A stretch of 51,385 nt of DNA, from positions 1-51,385 of the forward strand of contig VGJV01000002.1 of NCBI GenBank assembly GCA_016867315.1. Reading direction: 5' to 3'. The notes beneath the pieces are model-generated. The model was not told the origin of the DNA and did not search any database. It saw only the letters and a list, made by a program, of their open reading frames with translations. Positions within the stretch are counted from its first letter, which is position 1. The number at the start of each line of letters is the position of its first letter. The position numbers and the translations under genes are program-made. This DNA comes from Candidatus Liptonbacteria bacterium (lineage in GTDB: Bacteria; Patescibacteriota; Minisyncoccia; UBA6257; 2-01-FULL-56-20). This document shows positions 16,442-25,010 of this stretch, piece after piece.

Positions 16442-16765
16442 CTAGAGTAATTTTATTCTATAATTATTAATGGCATTTCTGAAAAAATCTCTTACGGAGT
16501 GTTCAGAGGGAAAATCAAAATGACTGCATAATTTTGAAGGAGTACTGCCAATAAGAATATGATATAATAAAAAGCTATCGACATCAGGGTATTTTAATTG
16601 CAGATCTCTGGCAAAATCTCTTCTATTTTTATCAAATACCCTGTCCTCATCTGCACTAGCCAATTCTTCAAACTGAGTCCTAACATGATGCATCTCTAAA
16701 TTTTCCTGTGACGTCAGGCCTCTCGCCTCAAGTGCTATCCAATATCTTCCTATATCCCATTCCAC
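16442..16765 (-). CDS. Hypothetical protein
   Basis: 107 residues, no family recognised, soluble. The C-terminal third (SKLCSHFDFPSEHSVRDFFR) could be a small helical DNA-binding motif, but this is weak. It lies upstream of tRNA-Lys on the same strand, and its stop is close to the tRNA promoter. The frame has normal codon use for this region and an A+T-rich upstream stretch with TTTAAAT near 16790. Confidence 0.55.
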   Translation of the reverse strand: MEWDIGRYWIALEARGLTSQENLEMHHVRTQFEELASADEDRVFDKNRRDFARDLQLKYPDVDSFLLYHILIGSTPSKLCSHFDFPSEHSVRDFFRNAINNYRIKLL

Positions 16766-16823
16766 AAATAAAGCGTCCAGGTCATCTATTTAAATCTTAG
16801 CTTTGTAATTTTTAAGATTAATA

Positions 16824-17132
16824 TCAACGATATTTTCTCCATGTATGCTTGCATTTTGTGCATTTATAGAACTTAGTCTCTGATTCATCACTTGATCTTG
16901 TCTGTGTGGTCCAGAAATAAGCCTTCTTGTTCTTACACTCTGGGCAGACCATATCAATCACCGGATAAGTATTATCTGCCTCTTCATTTATGACTGCCAC
17001 GGTTTCTTTCTTCATTATCTTTTCAGATGCTTCTATTTTTGGCTTTTTTTTACCTTTATGGCCACATGCTGCACATACTGCACGGTCATTAACTATCTCA
17101 ATAATACCGCCACATTTTTCGCAAAATTCCAT
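16824..17132 (-). CDS. tfs: Transcription factor S (TFS), RNA cleavage factor
   Basis: Archaeal TFIIS/Rpb9-like protein that induces transcript cleavage by stalled RNA polymerase. 102 residues with two zinc ribbons: CEKCGG/CAACG at the N-terminus and CPECK/CTKCKHTW at the C-terminus. The acidic DE pair needed for cleavage is present in SSDESETKF, so it should be active rather than an inhibitory paralogue. Length and layout are standard. It is followed downstream by the unrelated gene at 16442. Confidence 0.94.
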   Translation of the reverse strand: MEFCEKCGGIIEIVNDRAVCAACGHKGKKKPKIEASEKIMKKETVAVINEEADNTYPVIDMVCPECKNKKAYFWTTQTRSSDESETKFYKCTKCKHTWRKYR

Positions 17133-17156
17133 CGCATTAATAGAGACTTACTTCTT

Positions 17157-17798
17157 TTAAAGCTTTGGTTGAGTCGATCCTCTACAGAAACCTCTCTCAT
17201 CAGCAGGTTTCATGAAGTCGAAGAATATCAATTTCACCCAGCCAAGATAAGGTATTCTTCCTACAGCCACTCCCTGTATTCTGCTTATGGATATATTTAT
17301 CTCATCAACTCCTGCTCTGTTGTTAGAGAATTCTGGATTAGCGACCAGCTGAAGATTGTTATTGTCTCCTTTTGTCTCTATTGGATCTGTACCTACGACT
17401 CTATGTATTATGGGGTAATATCTTGAAGCGGTTGGATGCGCATTGAACACTATGACATCTCCCTTATTATATTTCTTCCCACCAACAAGAAAAATTATGT
17501 CTCCTTTGTTAAGCCCGTTCACAAATCTATAAGATTTGAAATCTTCCTTAGAAACACCATATAATGAATAAAGGTCTCCATTGATTCCCCACCAATCATC
17601 TAGCACTTGTTCATGATACATAGAGCATGACTCAATTATGACTATAGGAAGTGATGTGCCTGTAACAAGTGAAAGAAGAGGAAATAATACAAATTTTATA
17701 ACAATTATTATCAAGACAAAAGAAACCATCCAAGATTTCCAGGAATCCTCTTTTAGAAACCTCCAGATCTTGATTCCATATTCTTTGAATCTATCCAT
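17157..17798 (-). CDS. Signal peptidase I, archaeal/ER type (S26B)
   Basis: Cleaves signal peptides from exported proteins at the membrane. 213 residues, one clear N-terminal membrane helix (about 20-45). The catalytic Ser lies in SCSMYHE near residue 57, and a His replaces the bacterial Lys in YYPIIHRVVG near residue 130, the mark of archaeal and eukaryal enzymes. A conserved GDNN follows. The C-terminus has a short hydrophobic stretch that may be a second membrane segment. Single gene, ending 24 bases before the tfs start. Confidence 0.92.
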   Translation of the reverse strand: MDRFKEYGIKIWRFLKEDSWKSWMVSFVLIIIVIKFVLFPLLSLVTGTSLPIVIIESCSMYHEQVLDDWWGINGDLYSLYGVSKEDFKSYRFVNGLNKGDIIFLVGGKKYNKGDVIVFNAHPTASRYYPIIHRVVGTDPIETKGDNNNLQLVANPEFSNNRAGVDEINISISRIQGVAVGRIPYLGWVKLIFFDFMKPADERGFCRGSTQPKL

Positions 17799-17880
17799 TC
17801 AATAAAATCGTAAGAAGACTTTAAAAATACTCGGTAGTCGCAATCGCCACATTTTTATACACCAAAACATTAATAGTACT

Positions 17881-18459
17881 ATGGACTTTGATTCAGTTAT
17901 AGACAAGAGGCACTCTGTAAGAGCTTTCAAAAATAAGAAAGCAAGTTGGAAGCTCGTATTAGATGCAATTGATGCTGCAAATCAAGGGCCATTTGCAGAT
18001 AACATAAACCCGCTTAAGTTTCTGATAATCGAAGAGCAGTCTACAATTGACAAGGTCTCGGAGCTATCAGGACAACTATGGATAAATGAATCAAGTATTT
18101 TAGTCATAGTCTGTTCAGATGATACTCATCTTGAACACCTTCACGGCCAGCGTGGAAAGAGATATTCAAGGCAACAATCTGGGGCAGCCATAAATACCTT
18201 CATTCTAAAATTAACAGACCTAGGCCTCTCATCATGCTGGGTAGGGGCATTCACAGACGATCTAATAAAGCAACATCTCAAGATTCCAGGACATATTGAA
18301 ATAGAAGCAATCATCCCTATTGGTTATGAAAAGACAAAAAGCAACAAAAGAAGGAAAAGACCTTTGGAAAACACTCTCAATTGGGAATCCTGGGGTTCCA
18401 CAAAGCGCCCCTCATTATTCAACGAAGATGCTCCCGACCCAGATTTGATAGAGTCGTGA
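17881..18459 (+). CDS. Nitroreductase-family flavoprotein
   Basis: A 192-residue FMN-dependent oxidoreductase fold. Family blocks: IDKRHSVRAFKNKK at the N-terminus (FMN phosphate site), AANQGPFADNINPLKFLI, AAINTFILKLTDLGLSSCWVG near residue 105, and IPIGYEKTK near 140. The physiological substrate is unknown. A TATA box TTTTATAC at 17853-17860 ends 20 bases before the ATG. A 28-bp copy of the end of the neighbouring VOC gene begins 4 bases after its stop. Confidence 0.9.
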   Translation: MDFDSVIDKRHSVRAFKNKKASWKLVLDAIDAANQGPFADNINPLKFLIIEEQSTIDKVSELSGQLWINESSILVIVCSDDTHLEHLHGQRGKRYSRQQSGAAINTFILKLTDLGLSSCWVGAFTDDLIKQHLKIPGHIEIEAIIPIGYEKTKSNKRRKRPLENTLNWESWGSTKRPSLFNEDAPDPDLIES

Positions 18460-18463
18460 TCAC

Positions 18464-18618
18464 TCCTGCAGATGAAACTCAACTTTCATCCTGTCAAGAA
18501 CTTTGTTCTTGAGCACGATCAAGAATTGCGTTAAACCAATTCTTGACGCATCAGAGTTTTTGAAAAAAATTACTGATGGGATGATATTATTCCTGCAGAT
18601 GAAACTCAACTTTCATCC
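18464..18618. repeat. 28-bp direct repeat flanking a double-hairpin element
   Basis: An identical 28-bp stretch beginning TCCTGCAGATGAAACTC occurs at 18464-18491 and 18591-18618. The second copy is the 3' coding end of the VOC gene. Between them lies a double hairpin: TCAAGAAC-TTT-GTTCTTGA (18494-18512), linker GCACGA, and TCAAGAATTG/CAATTCTTGA (18519-18546), followed by CGCA. The layout could be a target duplication or a copying event linked to the element. Confidence 0.8.
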
Positions 18619-18976
18619 CATCGGGATCCTTAGTGAATATGGCAGTTCCACCGTATCCATCATCAGTTATTCCATTATCTTCCATTTCTATTCCCATTTT
18701 ACGTAAGGTTCCCTCTATTTCATCCAAGTCTTCTCTGGTATCAATCTTAAAAGCCCAGTGATTTAGTCCTAGTTTCTCAGGATCAAAAGTCTCGTCTTTT
18801 CCAATTACCAATTGAGAATTCGCGAGCCATAGTGAAAACATTCCATCGGTCAAACCACAAACATCTTCCTCATCATGCATTACTTCCATCCCACATACAT
18901 CTCTGTAGAAATCACGTGATTTAGAAATATTCCGCACAATCAAAGTAATATGATGAACTCCAGTTGTTGTAACCAT
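18587..18976 (-). CDS. VOC-family (glyoxalase/bleomycin-resistance-type) protein
   Basis: 129 residues forming two paired beta-alpha-beta-beta-beta modules. HHITLIVRNISKSRDFY opens the first, HWAFKIDTRE opens the second, and KVEFHLQ closes it; His and Glu positions in these blocks are the usual metal ligands. Members are lyases, dioxygenases or binding proteins; the substrate here is not evident. Length is typical. The final codons lie in the 28-bp repeat that is copied upstream at 18464. Confidence 0.9.
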   Translation of the reverse strand: MVTTTGVHHITLIVRNISKSRDFYRDVCGMEVMHDEEDVCGLTDGMFSLWLANSQLVIGKDETFDPEKLGLNHWAFKIDTREDLDEIEGTLRKMGIEMEDNGITDDGYGGTAIFTKDPDGMKVEFHLQE

Positions 18977-19034
18977 AAGTAAAAATGAAAAAGAAGATAA
19001 TTAAACCTTTTTATTTTTTAATTAATACCTTAAC

Positions 19035-19072
19035 AAAACTCTTCGAGTTTTAACCTCTACCTAAGGTAGAGG
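19035..19072. repeat. Two tandem perfect hairpins with 3-base loops
   Basis: AAAACTC-TTC-GAGTTTT (19035-19051) and CCTCTACC-TAA-GGTAGAGG (19054-19072) are two bases apart, in the gap between ftsZ and the VOC gene on the minus strand. The architecture, with two perfect stems, 3-base loops and a short linker, resembles the modular hairpin family, but the stem consensus differs. Confidence 0.6.
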
Positions 19073-19126
19073 ATTTCTACGAGCGTTAATAAAACCAAAA
19101 TTTTCAAATTGTTACATATAAATCAA

Positions 19127-19145
19127 GGAGCCTCTTTCGAGGCCC
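19127..19145 (-). terminator. GC-rich hairpin after ftsZ
   Basis: GCCTC and GAGGC pair around a TTTC loop, extended by GG/CC across one bulged base. It lies about 47 bases past the ftsZ stop, with a T-rich stretch beyond it on the minus strand. A role as terminator or 3' stabiliser is plausible but weak. Confidence 0.4.
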
Positions 19146-19191
19146 CTCAAGAGAAAAATAAAAAAAAGGGAAGTTAATAAGAACTTTGTCT

Positions 19192-20271
19192 TTATCTGAA
19201 GACTTCGATGCCTAAATCAGACATCTCTGACTTCATTGAGGCTTCTTCACGGAAGGCTTTCTTACCAAGGACATAAGGTGATCTGACACCCGTCATGATA
19301 GTAATAACTCTGACGCGATTAGCGAATTCCTTATTGACGCGAGCTCCAATAATTACTTGGGCATCCTGGCTGATGTTCTCTGTTACAAGCTCACCAACTC
19401 CTGCGAATTCCTCAAGCTTGAAGTCAGGGCCGCAAGTGATGTGGATCAAAGCTCCTGTTGCTCCTTTATAGTCTACATCGAGCAAAGGATGTGTCAAAGC
19501 TTGCCTGACTGCTTCATCTACTCTTGCTGTTGTGTCAGATTCTCCAACGCCGATTACTGCTACGTCGCCATTCTTCATAATAGCTGAAACGTCTGCATAG
19601 TCTAAGTTAATCAATGATGGCAAGGTAATAGTTTCCACTATGCCTTTGATCATTGTACTGACTAGCTCGTTAGCTACTGCGAATGCCTGCTCCATAGGCA
19701 AGTTTCCAGCGATATCTACCAGTCTATTGTTATCAATCACGATAACAGTGTCAACAACTTCTGTAAGTTCCTGCAATCCAAACTCTGCTTTGTCATGTCT
19801 TGCTTTTTCACACTCAAACGGCATTGTGACTACTCCTATTACTACAGCTCCAGATTCTTTAGCAAGCTGTGCAACAACGGGTGATGCTCCTGTTCCGCTT
19901 CCTCCCCCCATTCCTGTGAGGACGAAGACCATATCAGCTCCAGATGCAGACTTCTTAAGCTCAGACAAAGATTCCTTTGCAGCTTCTCGTCCCTTGGCAG
20001 GATATCCCCCGCATCCAAGACCACGTGTAAGCTCTTTTCCGATAAGTATTTTCTCATCTGCCTTTGTTATGCTCAAATGTAATGCATCAGTGTTGATAGC
20101 ATAAATAGAAGCTCCATTTATTCCTTTGTTGAATAGCCATGTCGCCATATTGCTTCCAGCTCCTCCAATACCAAATACTTTGATATTGGCTTTTCCAGCT
20201 CTCAATTCATCAAAATTGATGCTATGCGTCTCCGCATTTTTGATCGCCTCTTTTGCAAAATCAAGTACCAT
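19192..20271 (-). CDS. ftsZ: Cell-division GTPase FtsZ
   Basis: Tubulin-like GTPase that forms the division ring. 359 residues. VFGIGGAGSNM near residue 32 opens the nucleotide fold, the signature loop GMGGGSGTG is near residue 120, and NLDYADVSAIMKNG (synergy-loop region) near 223. The C-terminus ends with a short linker and GIEVFR, without a bacterial-type FtsA/ZipA tail. Archaea often have FtsZ1 and FtsZ2; only one is here and its class was not resolved. A strong AAAGGAGGT lies 7 bases before the ATG, unlike the leaderless genes nearby. Confidence 0.97.
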   Translation of the reverse strand: MVLDFAKEAIKNAETHSINFDELRAGKANIKVFGIGGAGSNMATWLFNKGINGASIYAINTDALHLSITKADEKILIGKELTRGLGCGGYPAKGREAAKESLSELKKSASGADMVFVLTGMGGGSGTGASPVVAQLAKESGAVVIGVVTMPFECEKARHDKAEFGLQELTEVVDTVIVIDNNRLVDIAGNLPMEQAFAVANELVSTMIKGIVETITLPSLINLDYADVSAIMKNGDVAVIGVGESDTTARVDEAVRQALTHPLLDVDYKGATGALIHITCGPDFKLEEFAGVGELVTENISQDAQVIIGARVNKEFANRVRVITIMTGVRSPYVLGKKAFREEASMKSEMSDLGIEVFR

Positions 20272-20278
20272 GTTTTTT

Positions 20279-20287
20279 ACCTCCTTT
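20279..20287 (-). promoter_or_regulatory. Strong Shine-Dalgarno site of ftsZ
   Basis: Reads AAAGGAGGT on the minus strand, 7 bases before the ftsZ ATG. Almost full complementarity to the 16S 3' end is unusual in this part, where most first genes appear leaderless, and suggests tight and high translation of ftsZ. Confidence 0.75.
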
Positions 20288-20416
20288 CAGTTAATATTTA
20301 TGTTTTTTCAAAGGCCACTTCACTATTTATACTTGACGATACCAGATTATATAAGAATGAGAAGATAAAAAGAGTGAAAATGATAATTTTATAAGGAAAA
20401 AACCACATATATATAC

Positions 20417-20950
20417 ATGATAAAAAAGTCTTCTGCATTCGATAAGTTTGTAAATTTCAAAACTAAGAAGAGAGCAGATATCACGACTCTCTTTGAGCAC
20501 CCATCAGCCTTCAAAGGAGTTGTAGATGAGATGACGAAACCATTCGGAAAAGTGAAAATAGATAAGATAGTAGGATTAGATGCCTTGGGATTTATCCTGG
20601 CGAGTGGAATGGCCTTAAAAATGAGAAGGCCTTTGATACTTATAAGAAAAAAAGGAAAATTGCCTTACCCGTCTAGTGCGTTACTAAGGATTGATGCAAG
20701 AGGTGTAAAAACGGACAAAGATAATAATCCAAGCAGGAAGTTAGAGATAAGAAAAGATTCTATTAAGAAAGGAGATCAGGTTCTATTGGTAGATGAATGG
20801 ATCCACACAGGAACACAAGTGCTTGCAGCAGTAAAGATTATAGAAAAATTAGGTGGGAGGGTAGTAGGAATTGCATGCTACAGTGCCAATCTTAACGAAA
20901 AAACTAATGTCTTATTCGATAAGTACAATCTCAAGCAGGTCCGCAAATAG
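20417..20950 (+). CDS. Phosphoribosyltransferase, adenine/orotate PRTase-like
   Basis: 177 residues, type I PRTase fold. The PRPP-binding loop is VLLVDEWIHTGTQVL near residue 120, preceded by LDALGFILASGMAL and RRPLILIRKKGKL, an arrangement like adenine PRTase. It would make AMP from adenine and PRPP in purine salvage, the normal route in organisms with reduced genomes. TTTATA near 20385 gives a TATA box about 27 bases before the ATG. The base specificity is inferred. Its presence contrasts with the de novo purine genes in the right part. Confidence 0.82.
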   Translation: MIKKSSAFDKFVNFKTKKRADITTLFEHPSAFKGVVDEMTKPFGKVKIDKIVGLDALGFILASGMALKMRRPLILIRKKGKLPYPSSALLRIDARGVKTDKDNNPSRKLEIRKDSIKKGDQVLLVDEWIHTGTQVLAAVKIIEKLGGRVVGIACYSANLNEKTNVLFDKYNLKQVRK

Positions 20951-20957
20951 ATTGAAC

Positions 20958-21992
20958 TTATATTCTCTTCAGTCTATCCATGAATTCTGCAATATACTTT
21001 AAAGGAAATAAGCACCCAGATGCGGCTTTATGCCCGCCTCCATCTGAATTCTCAAACCCTTCGACTATTTTTCTTGCGAGTATAGACACATCTTCTCCTC
21101 TATCTTGCCTTCTAAACGAGCATTTTACAAGGTTATTAGACTTTCTGTAAATGACGATTGTCTTATCTGGAATTTTATGGCTTCTATCGTTAATTACAAC
21201 CTCTCTTATTGGAAATATCCCTTTGAATTCCCATACATATCTTCCATTTATCTCCTTCTTCTCAGAATCAAAAGACTCTAATGCTTTATCGACCTCTTCT
21301 TGCACTTCAGCTATATGTCCTCCCAAGATGCCAAGTTCGCCGAACTGCCTGGGAAATCTATCGTAAAAATCATATATTGTATCTTTATAATATACTAAAG
21401 CAAGATAAAGTTTGTATTGAAAATCCCATATCTTGCTATCTTTTACCTCTTCATCTCCAGGAACGAACTCTCCTCCATATTTTTTATATACTTCTGACAA
21501 GAAACCTCCATTTGACTTCCATGCCCAATCAGATAAGGATGCGCAAGCAACCGCCCAATCCCAAGATTTCAGTTCTTGTATTTGTGAAAATAAAAAATAA
21601 CAGAGATAGGCTGCGCACATTCCTTGAGCGTTCATATATACTGTCTTTTCAGAATTGAAATCTTCTATTATCTGATGATGATCTATTATCAATATTTTTG
21701 CAAAAGATTCCAATTTAATGAATTTGTCTTTGGTTTTAAAATTCAGGTCAGTCATGACGACCTTGGTCACACCTTCTTTCCTTAGTTCTTCTATAAGTTC
21801 ATCATTCAATTCCTCATATCCTACGAGCCTAACTATATTTGGATCAATGGCTTCACTGACTATTTTTGCAGAAACTATGCCATCCAGGTCAGACTTGTGA
21901 CTAACTACTGCAATCACATCTTTATCATCTAAAGAACCAACATATTCAGCAAACCTTTTCTCATTCCCAGTAATCCAATTGGGTTTTTCCAT
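20958..21992 (-). CDS. DHH-family phosphoesterase (RecJ/NrnA-like)
   Basis: 344 residues. The DHH domain has HKSDLDGIVSA near residue 32, MTDLN near 80 and IIDHHQ near 97, supplying the metal-binding acids and histidines. A C-terminal DHHA1 domain ends with GGGHKAASG near residue 325. Such proteins are exonucleases, nanoRNases or cyclic dinucleotide phosphodiesterases; archaeal RecJ/GAN-like or NrnA-like roles cannot be told apart here. The 3' end faces the PRTase gene, 7 bases away. Confidence 0.9.
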   Translation of the reverse strand: MEKPNWITGNEKRFAEYVGSLDDKDVIAVVSHKSDLDGIVSAKIVSEAIDPNIVRLVGYEELNDELIEELRKEGVTKVVMTDLNFKTKDKFIKLESFAKILIIDHHQIIEDFNSEKTVYMNAQGMCAAYLCYFLFSQIQELKSWDWAVACASLSDWAWKSNGGFLSEVYKKYGGEFVPGDEEVKDSKIWDFQYKLYLALVYYKDTIYDFYDRFPRQFGELGILGGHIAEVQEEVDKALESFDSEKKEINGRYVWEFKGIFPIREVVINDRSHKIPDKTIVIYRKSNNLVKCSFRRQDRGEDVSILARKIVEGFENSDGGGHKAASGCLFPLKYIAEFMDRLKRI

Positions 21993-22009
21993 GCTCAGGT
22001 GATTGATAC

Positions 22010-22681
22010 TTATACTCTTTCTAAAATGACAGAATTAATGCCATTTTGCAAGCAGAGAGATTCAAATCTTTTAGCATCATCAATCGTGCCTACTACTCCA
22101 GACCCATAATGCATGGGGATTGCCAGATCAGCACCTAACATCTTGGCCACGTCTGCAGCGTCTTCTGCAGTCATTACATAAGTCCCAGAAACAGGCAACA
22201 ATGCCACAAACTCATTTCCATGTTTCCCATATCCTGTAAGCCTCTCCATGTCAGGTATCTTGTCTGTGTCTCCTGCATGGTAGATGATTACCCCATTAAA
22301 TTTGATCACAAAGCCAAGCCACCTCTCAGATTTTGGATGAAAATCATTCCCGACATTATATGCAGGTACGGCTTCTATTTTGACTCCATCCATCTCAAGT
22401 TCATCACCAATCTCCATTATCTGCATTTGGACATCATCGATTCTCGTTATCTTGCTTTGTGCATCAGGGGACGTTATTATCGTAGTCCCTTTTTTTGACA
22501 TCTTAGCAATATCTTTTATGCTGCAGTGGTCAGAGTGACTGTGTGTGACAAGTATGTAGTCTGCTTTTCCAGCAGCATCTGATACATTATATGGATCTAT
22601 CGCTATCCTTTTTCCATTACTATTACTTATCAAAAAGCCATCGTGGCCTAAAAATTCAATGATGACATCTTTTATCTTCAT
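22010..22681 (-). CDS. Metallo-beta-lactamase-fold hydrolase (UPF0173-like)
   Basis: About 223 residues. IIEFLGHDGFLI starts the fold, THSHSDH near residue 48 is the zinc-binding motif, AGDTD near 136 supplies the bridging Asp, and PMHYGSGV near 190 supplies the last His. The family is conserved in archaea as metal-dependent hydrolase of unknown substrate. ATG 22681 is chosen over TTG 22687. It lies just upstream of the DHH gene on the same strand (17-base gap), so the two may be cotranscribed. Confidence 0.9.
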   Translation of the reverse strand: MKIKDVIIEFLGHDGFLISNSNGKRIAIDPYNVSDAAGKADYILVTHSHSDHCSIKDIAKMSKKGTTIITSPDAQSKITRIDDVQMQIMEIGDELEMDGVKIEAVPAYNVGNDFHPKSERWLGFVIKFNGVIIYHAGDTDKIPDMERLTGYGKHGNEFVALLPVSGTYVMTAEDAADVAKMLGADLAIPMHYGSGVVGTIDDAKRFESLCLQNGINSVILERV

Positions 22682-22855
22682 CAACAATCAATCTTTACTT
22701 AATTTATAAGCTTACTGGTGATTGACATGAAAGATTTAAATATGAGGAAAAATGGGCAGTTGACGGCCATATTACAGATATTTCATTCGATACATACTGG
22801 CAGGCATGAGACTGATAGTTTTTTATTGCACTATTTTGACCAACATTAAGAGGTA

Positions 22856-24148
22856 TTAAGAAAATTTCCCTGCTATCTTCAACGCCTTTAAATCATTTCC
22901 TTTGGCACACATTACCTGTAAGCCGACAGGTATATTTTCCACAATTCCCGATGGTACAGCAACAGAGCATATACCGGCCAGATTCGCAGGGCAAGTAAGT
23001 GCATCAGCAGCATATACTTCTTCAATGCTCATCTTGTCCCCCTCCCCAACCTTCCATGGCAATATTGGGCACACAGGTATTATTATACAGTCTACTTTGC
23101 CGAAAGCTTTTGAAAATTCTTCTGATATCATTTGTTTAATTTCCAATGATCGTCTATAATATGCTCCCGCGTGTTCTGCTTTAGTGATCTCGCTCCCTCC
23201 AAGTACTCTCCTTAACACTTCCTTGCCGCACTTATCTTCAAACCGATATCCGTACCTCCTTCCATCAAACCTCCTTGTCCCAGAATAAAACTCTGAATAT
23301 ACGAGAGGATAATATGTCTGTACAGCAAGCCCTATGTTTTCAAGTTCTATTTCTTTTATAAGCCATTTATTAATCTTTGCGACCTCTCTTAGTTTATGTT
23401 CCACAATTTTATGAATCCTTGAATCTATTCCTTTTATCTTTAAAACTCCTATATTTATTGTATTCCCTTCATCTTCCTTTATGTCTTCACTCATAGTATC
23501 TCTCTCATCTCTACCTGATATAACTTCAAACAACAATTTAGCATCCTCAACATTTTTTGCTAGTGGCCCTATCTGATCAAGGCTCATCGACAGGTCTACA
23601 AGTCCATATCTGGAGACTGCGCCATAACTTGGCTTCATCCCAACTATCCCGCAATGCGAGGCGGGGGCCCTTATGCTCCCTCCAGTATCGCTTCCTAGTG
23701 CAACATCGCAAAAACCTGCTGCTACTGCCGCAGCACTACCGCTGCTGCTTCCTCCAGGTATTTTTCCCAATGCAGCAGGGTTCTGTGTTGGTCCAAATGC
23801 GCTATTTTCCCCACTTACTCCTGCCGCAAATTCATCCATATTTGTCATCCCTATTATAACTCCATCTTCTCCCTTGATCTTAGAAATGACAGTAGCATCA
23901 TAAGGTGCGACATAGTTCTCTAAGACACGCGAAGCGCAATTACATATAATCCCTTTTACATTTATATTACTCTTTACAGCCACTACGAAACCATAAAGCT
24001 TTCCTTTCTTGCCTGTCTTTTTAAATTTTTCATCCACAGCTCTTGCCTCCTCAACAACTTTATCGTTAAGATGTAAGAACGCATTAATCTTGCCATCCTC
24101 TTTTTTTATCTTTTCCAGAAACTTCTTTACTTTATCTTCTACACTCAT
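22856..24148 (-). CDS. gatA: Glutamyl/aspartyl-tRNA amidotransferase subunit A
   Basis: Amidase-signature enzyme that frees ammonia from glutamine for transamidation of mischarged tRNA. About 430 residues. The catalytic Lys lies in VVAVKSNINVKG near residue 52, the cis-Ser region in PGGSSSGSAAA, and the nucleophile Ser in SDTGGSIRAPA near 150; all three are intact. ATG 24148 is preferred. Upstream on the same strand are a DUF1059 gene, an unknown gene and gatC. No gatB is in the window; it would be needed for a GatCAB complex and must lie elsewhere if this is a true GatA. Confidence 0.92.
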   Translation of the reverse strand: MSVEDKVKKFLEKIKKEDGKINAFLHLNDKVVEEARAVDEKFKKTGKKGKLYGFVVAVKSNINVKGIICNCASRVLENYVAPYDATVISKIKGEDGVIIGMTNMDEFAAGVSGENSAFGPTQNPAALGKIPGGSSSGSAAAVAAGFCDVALGSDTGGSIRAPASHCGIVGMKPSYGAVSRYGLVDLSMSLDQIGPLAKNVEDAKLLFEVISGRDERDTMSEDIKEDEGNTINIGVLKIKGIDSRIHKIVEHKLREVAKINKWLIKEIELENIGLAVQTYYPLVYSEFYSGTRRFDGRRYGYRFEDKCGKEVLRRVLGGSEITKAEHAGAYYRRSLEIKQMISEEFSKAFGKVDCIIIPVCPILPWKVGEGDKMSIEEVYAADALTCPANLAGICSVAVPSGIVENIPVGLQVMCAKGNDLKALKIAGKFS

Positions 24149-24190
24149 ACCGATTTTGAGAATTAGCACTTTATTAATCTTCCTTTACAA

Positions 24191-24421
24191 TCAATGTACT
24201 AGTTCCTTTGCTCTCTGTTCTAATGCTTGCTTTTGAGAAGCATCCATCTTTCCATATTTATCAGAATGTGCTTTCTTGAAATGTTCAATCATTTTCTCGG
24301 CAGTCTCATCAATATTTTTACCTCTTGCCACAAAACCACATTCCATGTTTCCTAATGAGTAACAGTTCAATTCCAGCTCATTCAAACCGGCGCGTGCTTT
24401 GTCAGGATCTGCCTCTTCCAT
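24191..24421 (-). CDS. DUF1059-family small protein
   Basis: 76 residues. The family pattern is LNCYSLGNMECGFVARGKN followed by a helix with MIEHFKKAHSDKYG. DUF1059 proteins are small and thought to bind metal through Cys and His; the function is unknown. It sits 42 bases before gatA on the same strand, between gatA and the gatC pair. The N-terminus is about 15 residues longer than usual in this family. Confidence 0.75.
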   Translation of the reverse strand: MEEADPDKARAGLNELELNCYSLGNMECGFVARGKNIDETAEKMIEHFKKAHSDKYGKMDASQKQALEQRAKELVH

Positions 24422-24500
24422 ATTATTATAAGAAAATAAGAAGTTTATGAACCTTTCTTTTGTACAAAAACAAAGTCGTGTCTAAGGTTTATACAAAGGC

Positions 24501-25010
24501 TTACCAGCTTATATTCTTCACAGGCTTCTTAATATACATAATCTCCTGCAATTCATAGACTTCCATGGTGCTTTCAACTTGATCGTCAAAATATCTTATC
24601 TGATATTCCTTATCATTTTTGTCAAATACTTCTATAGTCATCTCTTTAGTGCTCCCATGATCCATTAAGACATAATGAGCATCTACCTCTAATTCCACAC
24701 CATCTATCTTTATCTTGTCTCCTTTCTTGATCTTTGATACTGGTCTAGATGCACTTACCTTGGGAGGTTCTGACGGCCCATTATGGTTCATCTTCTCTAT
24801 AACATTAACTGCATCTTCAACCATGTCATCCATGTCATCCATATCATCTTCATCTACTGTCTTCTTTTTCACTTTCGCAGGCTTGGATGCAGGAGCATAT
24901 TCTACATCTTCATCATCACCAAATGCATCATCCAAAGACATCCCTTCATCATCACTTTTATCCGCATTTACTTTCCCTGCTTCTTTCTTTTTTGTTTTTT
25001 TAGCTACCAT
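24501..25010 (-). CDS. Hypothetical protein with acidic low-complexity N-terminus and small C-terminal beta domain
   Basis: 169 residues from ATG 25010. Residues 1-90 are Lys-rich then acidic, with DDMDDMDDM; residues 95-169 look like a compact beta barrel beginning KIKKGDKIKIDG, perhaps SH3- or KOW-like. No family recognised. The ATG overlaps the gatC end, so the two are translationally coupled. That makes an accessory role with the amidotransferase possible, by context only. Confidence 0.65.
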   Translation of the reverse strand: MVAKKTKKKEAGKVNADKSDDEGMSLDDAFGDDEDVEYAPASKPAKVKKKTVDEDDMDDMDDMVEDAVNVIEKMNHNGPSEPPKVSASRPVSKIKKGDKIKIDGVELEVDAHYVLMDHGSTKEMTIEVFDKNDKEYQIRYFDDQVESTMEVYELQEIMYIKKPVKNISW

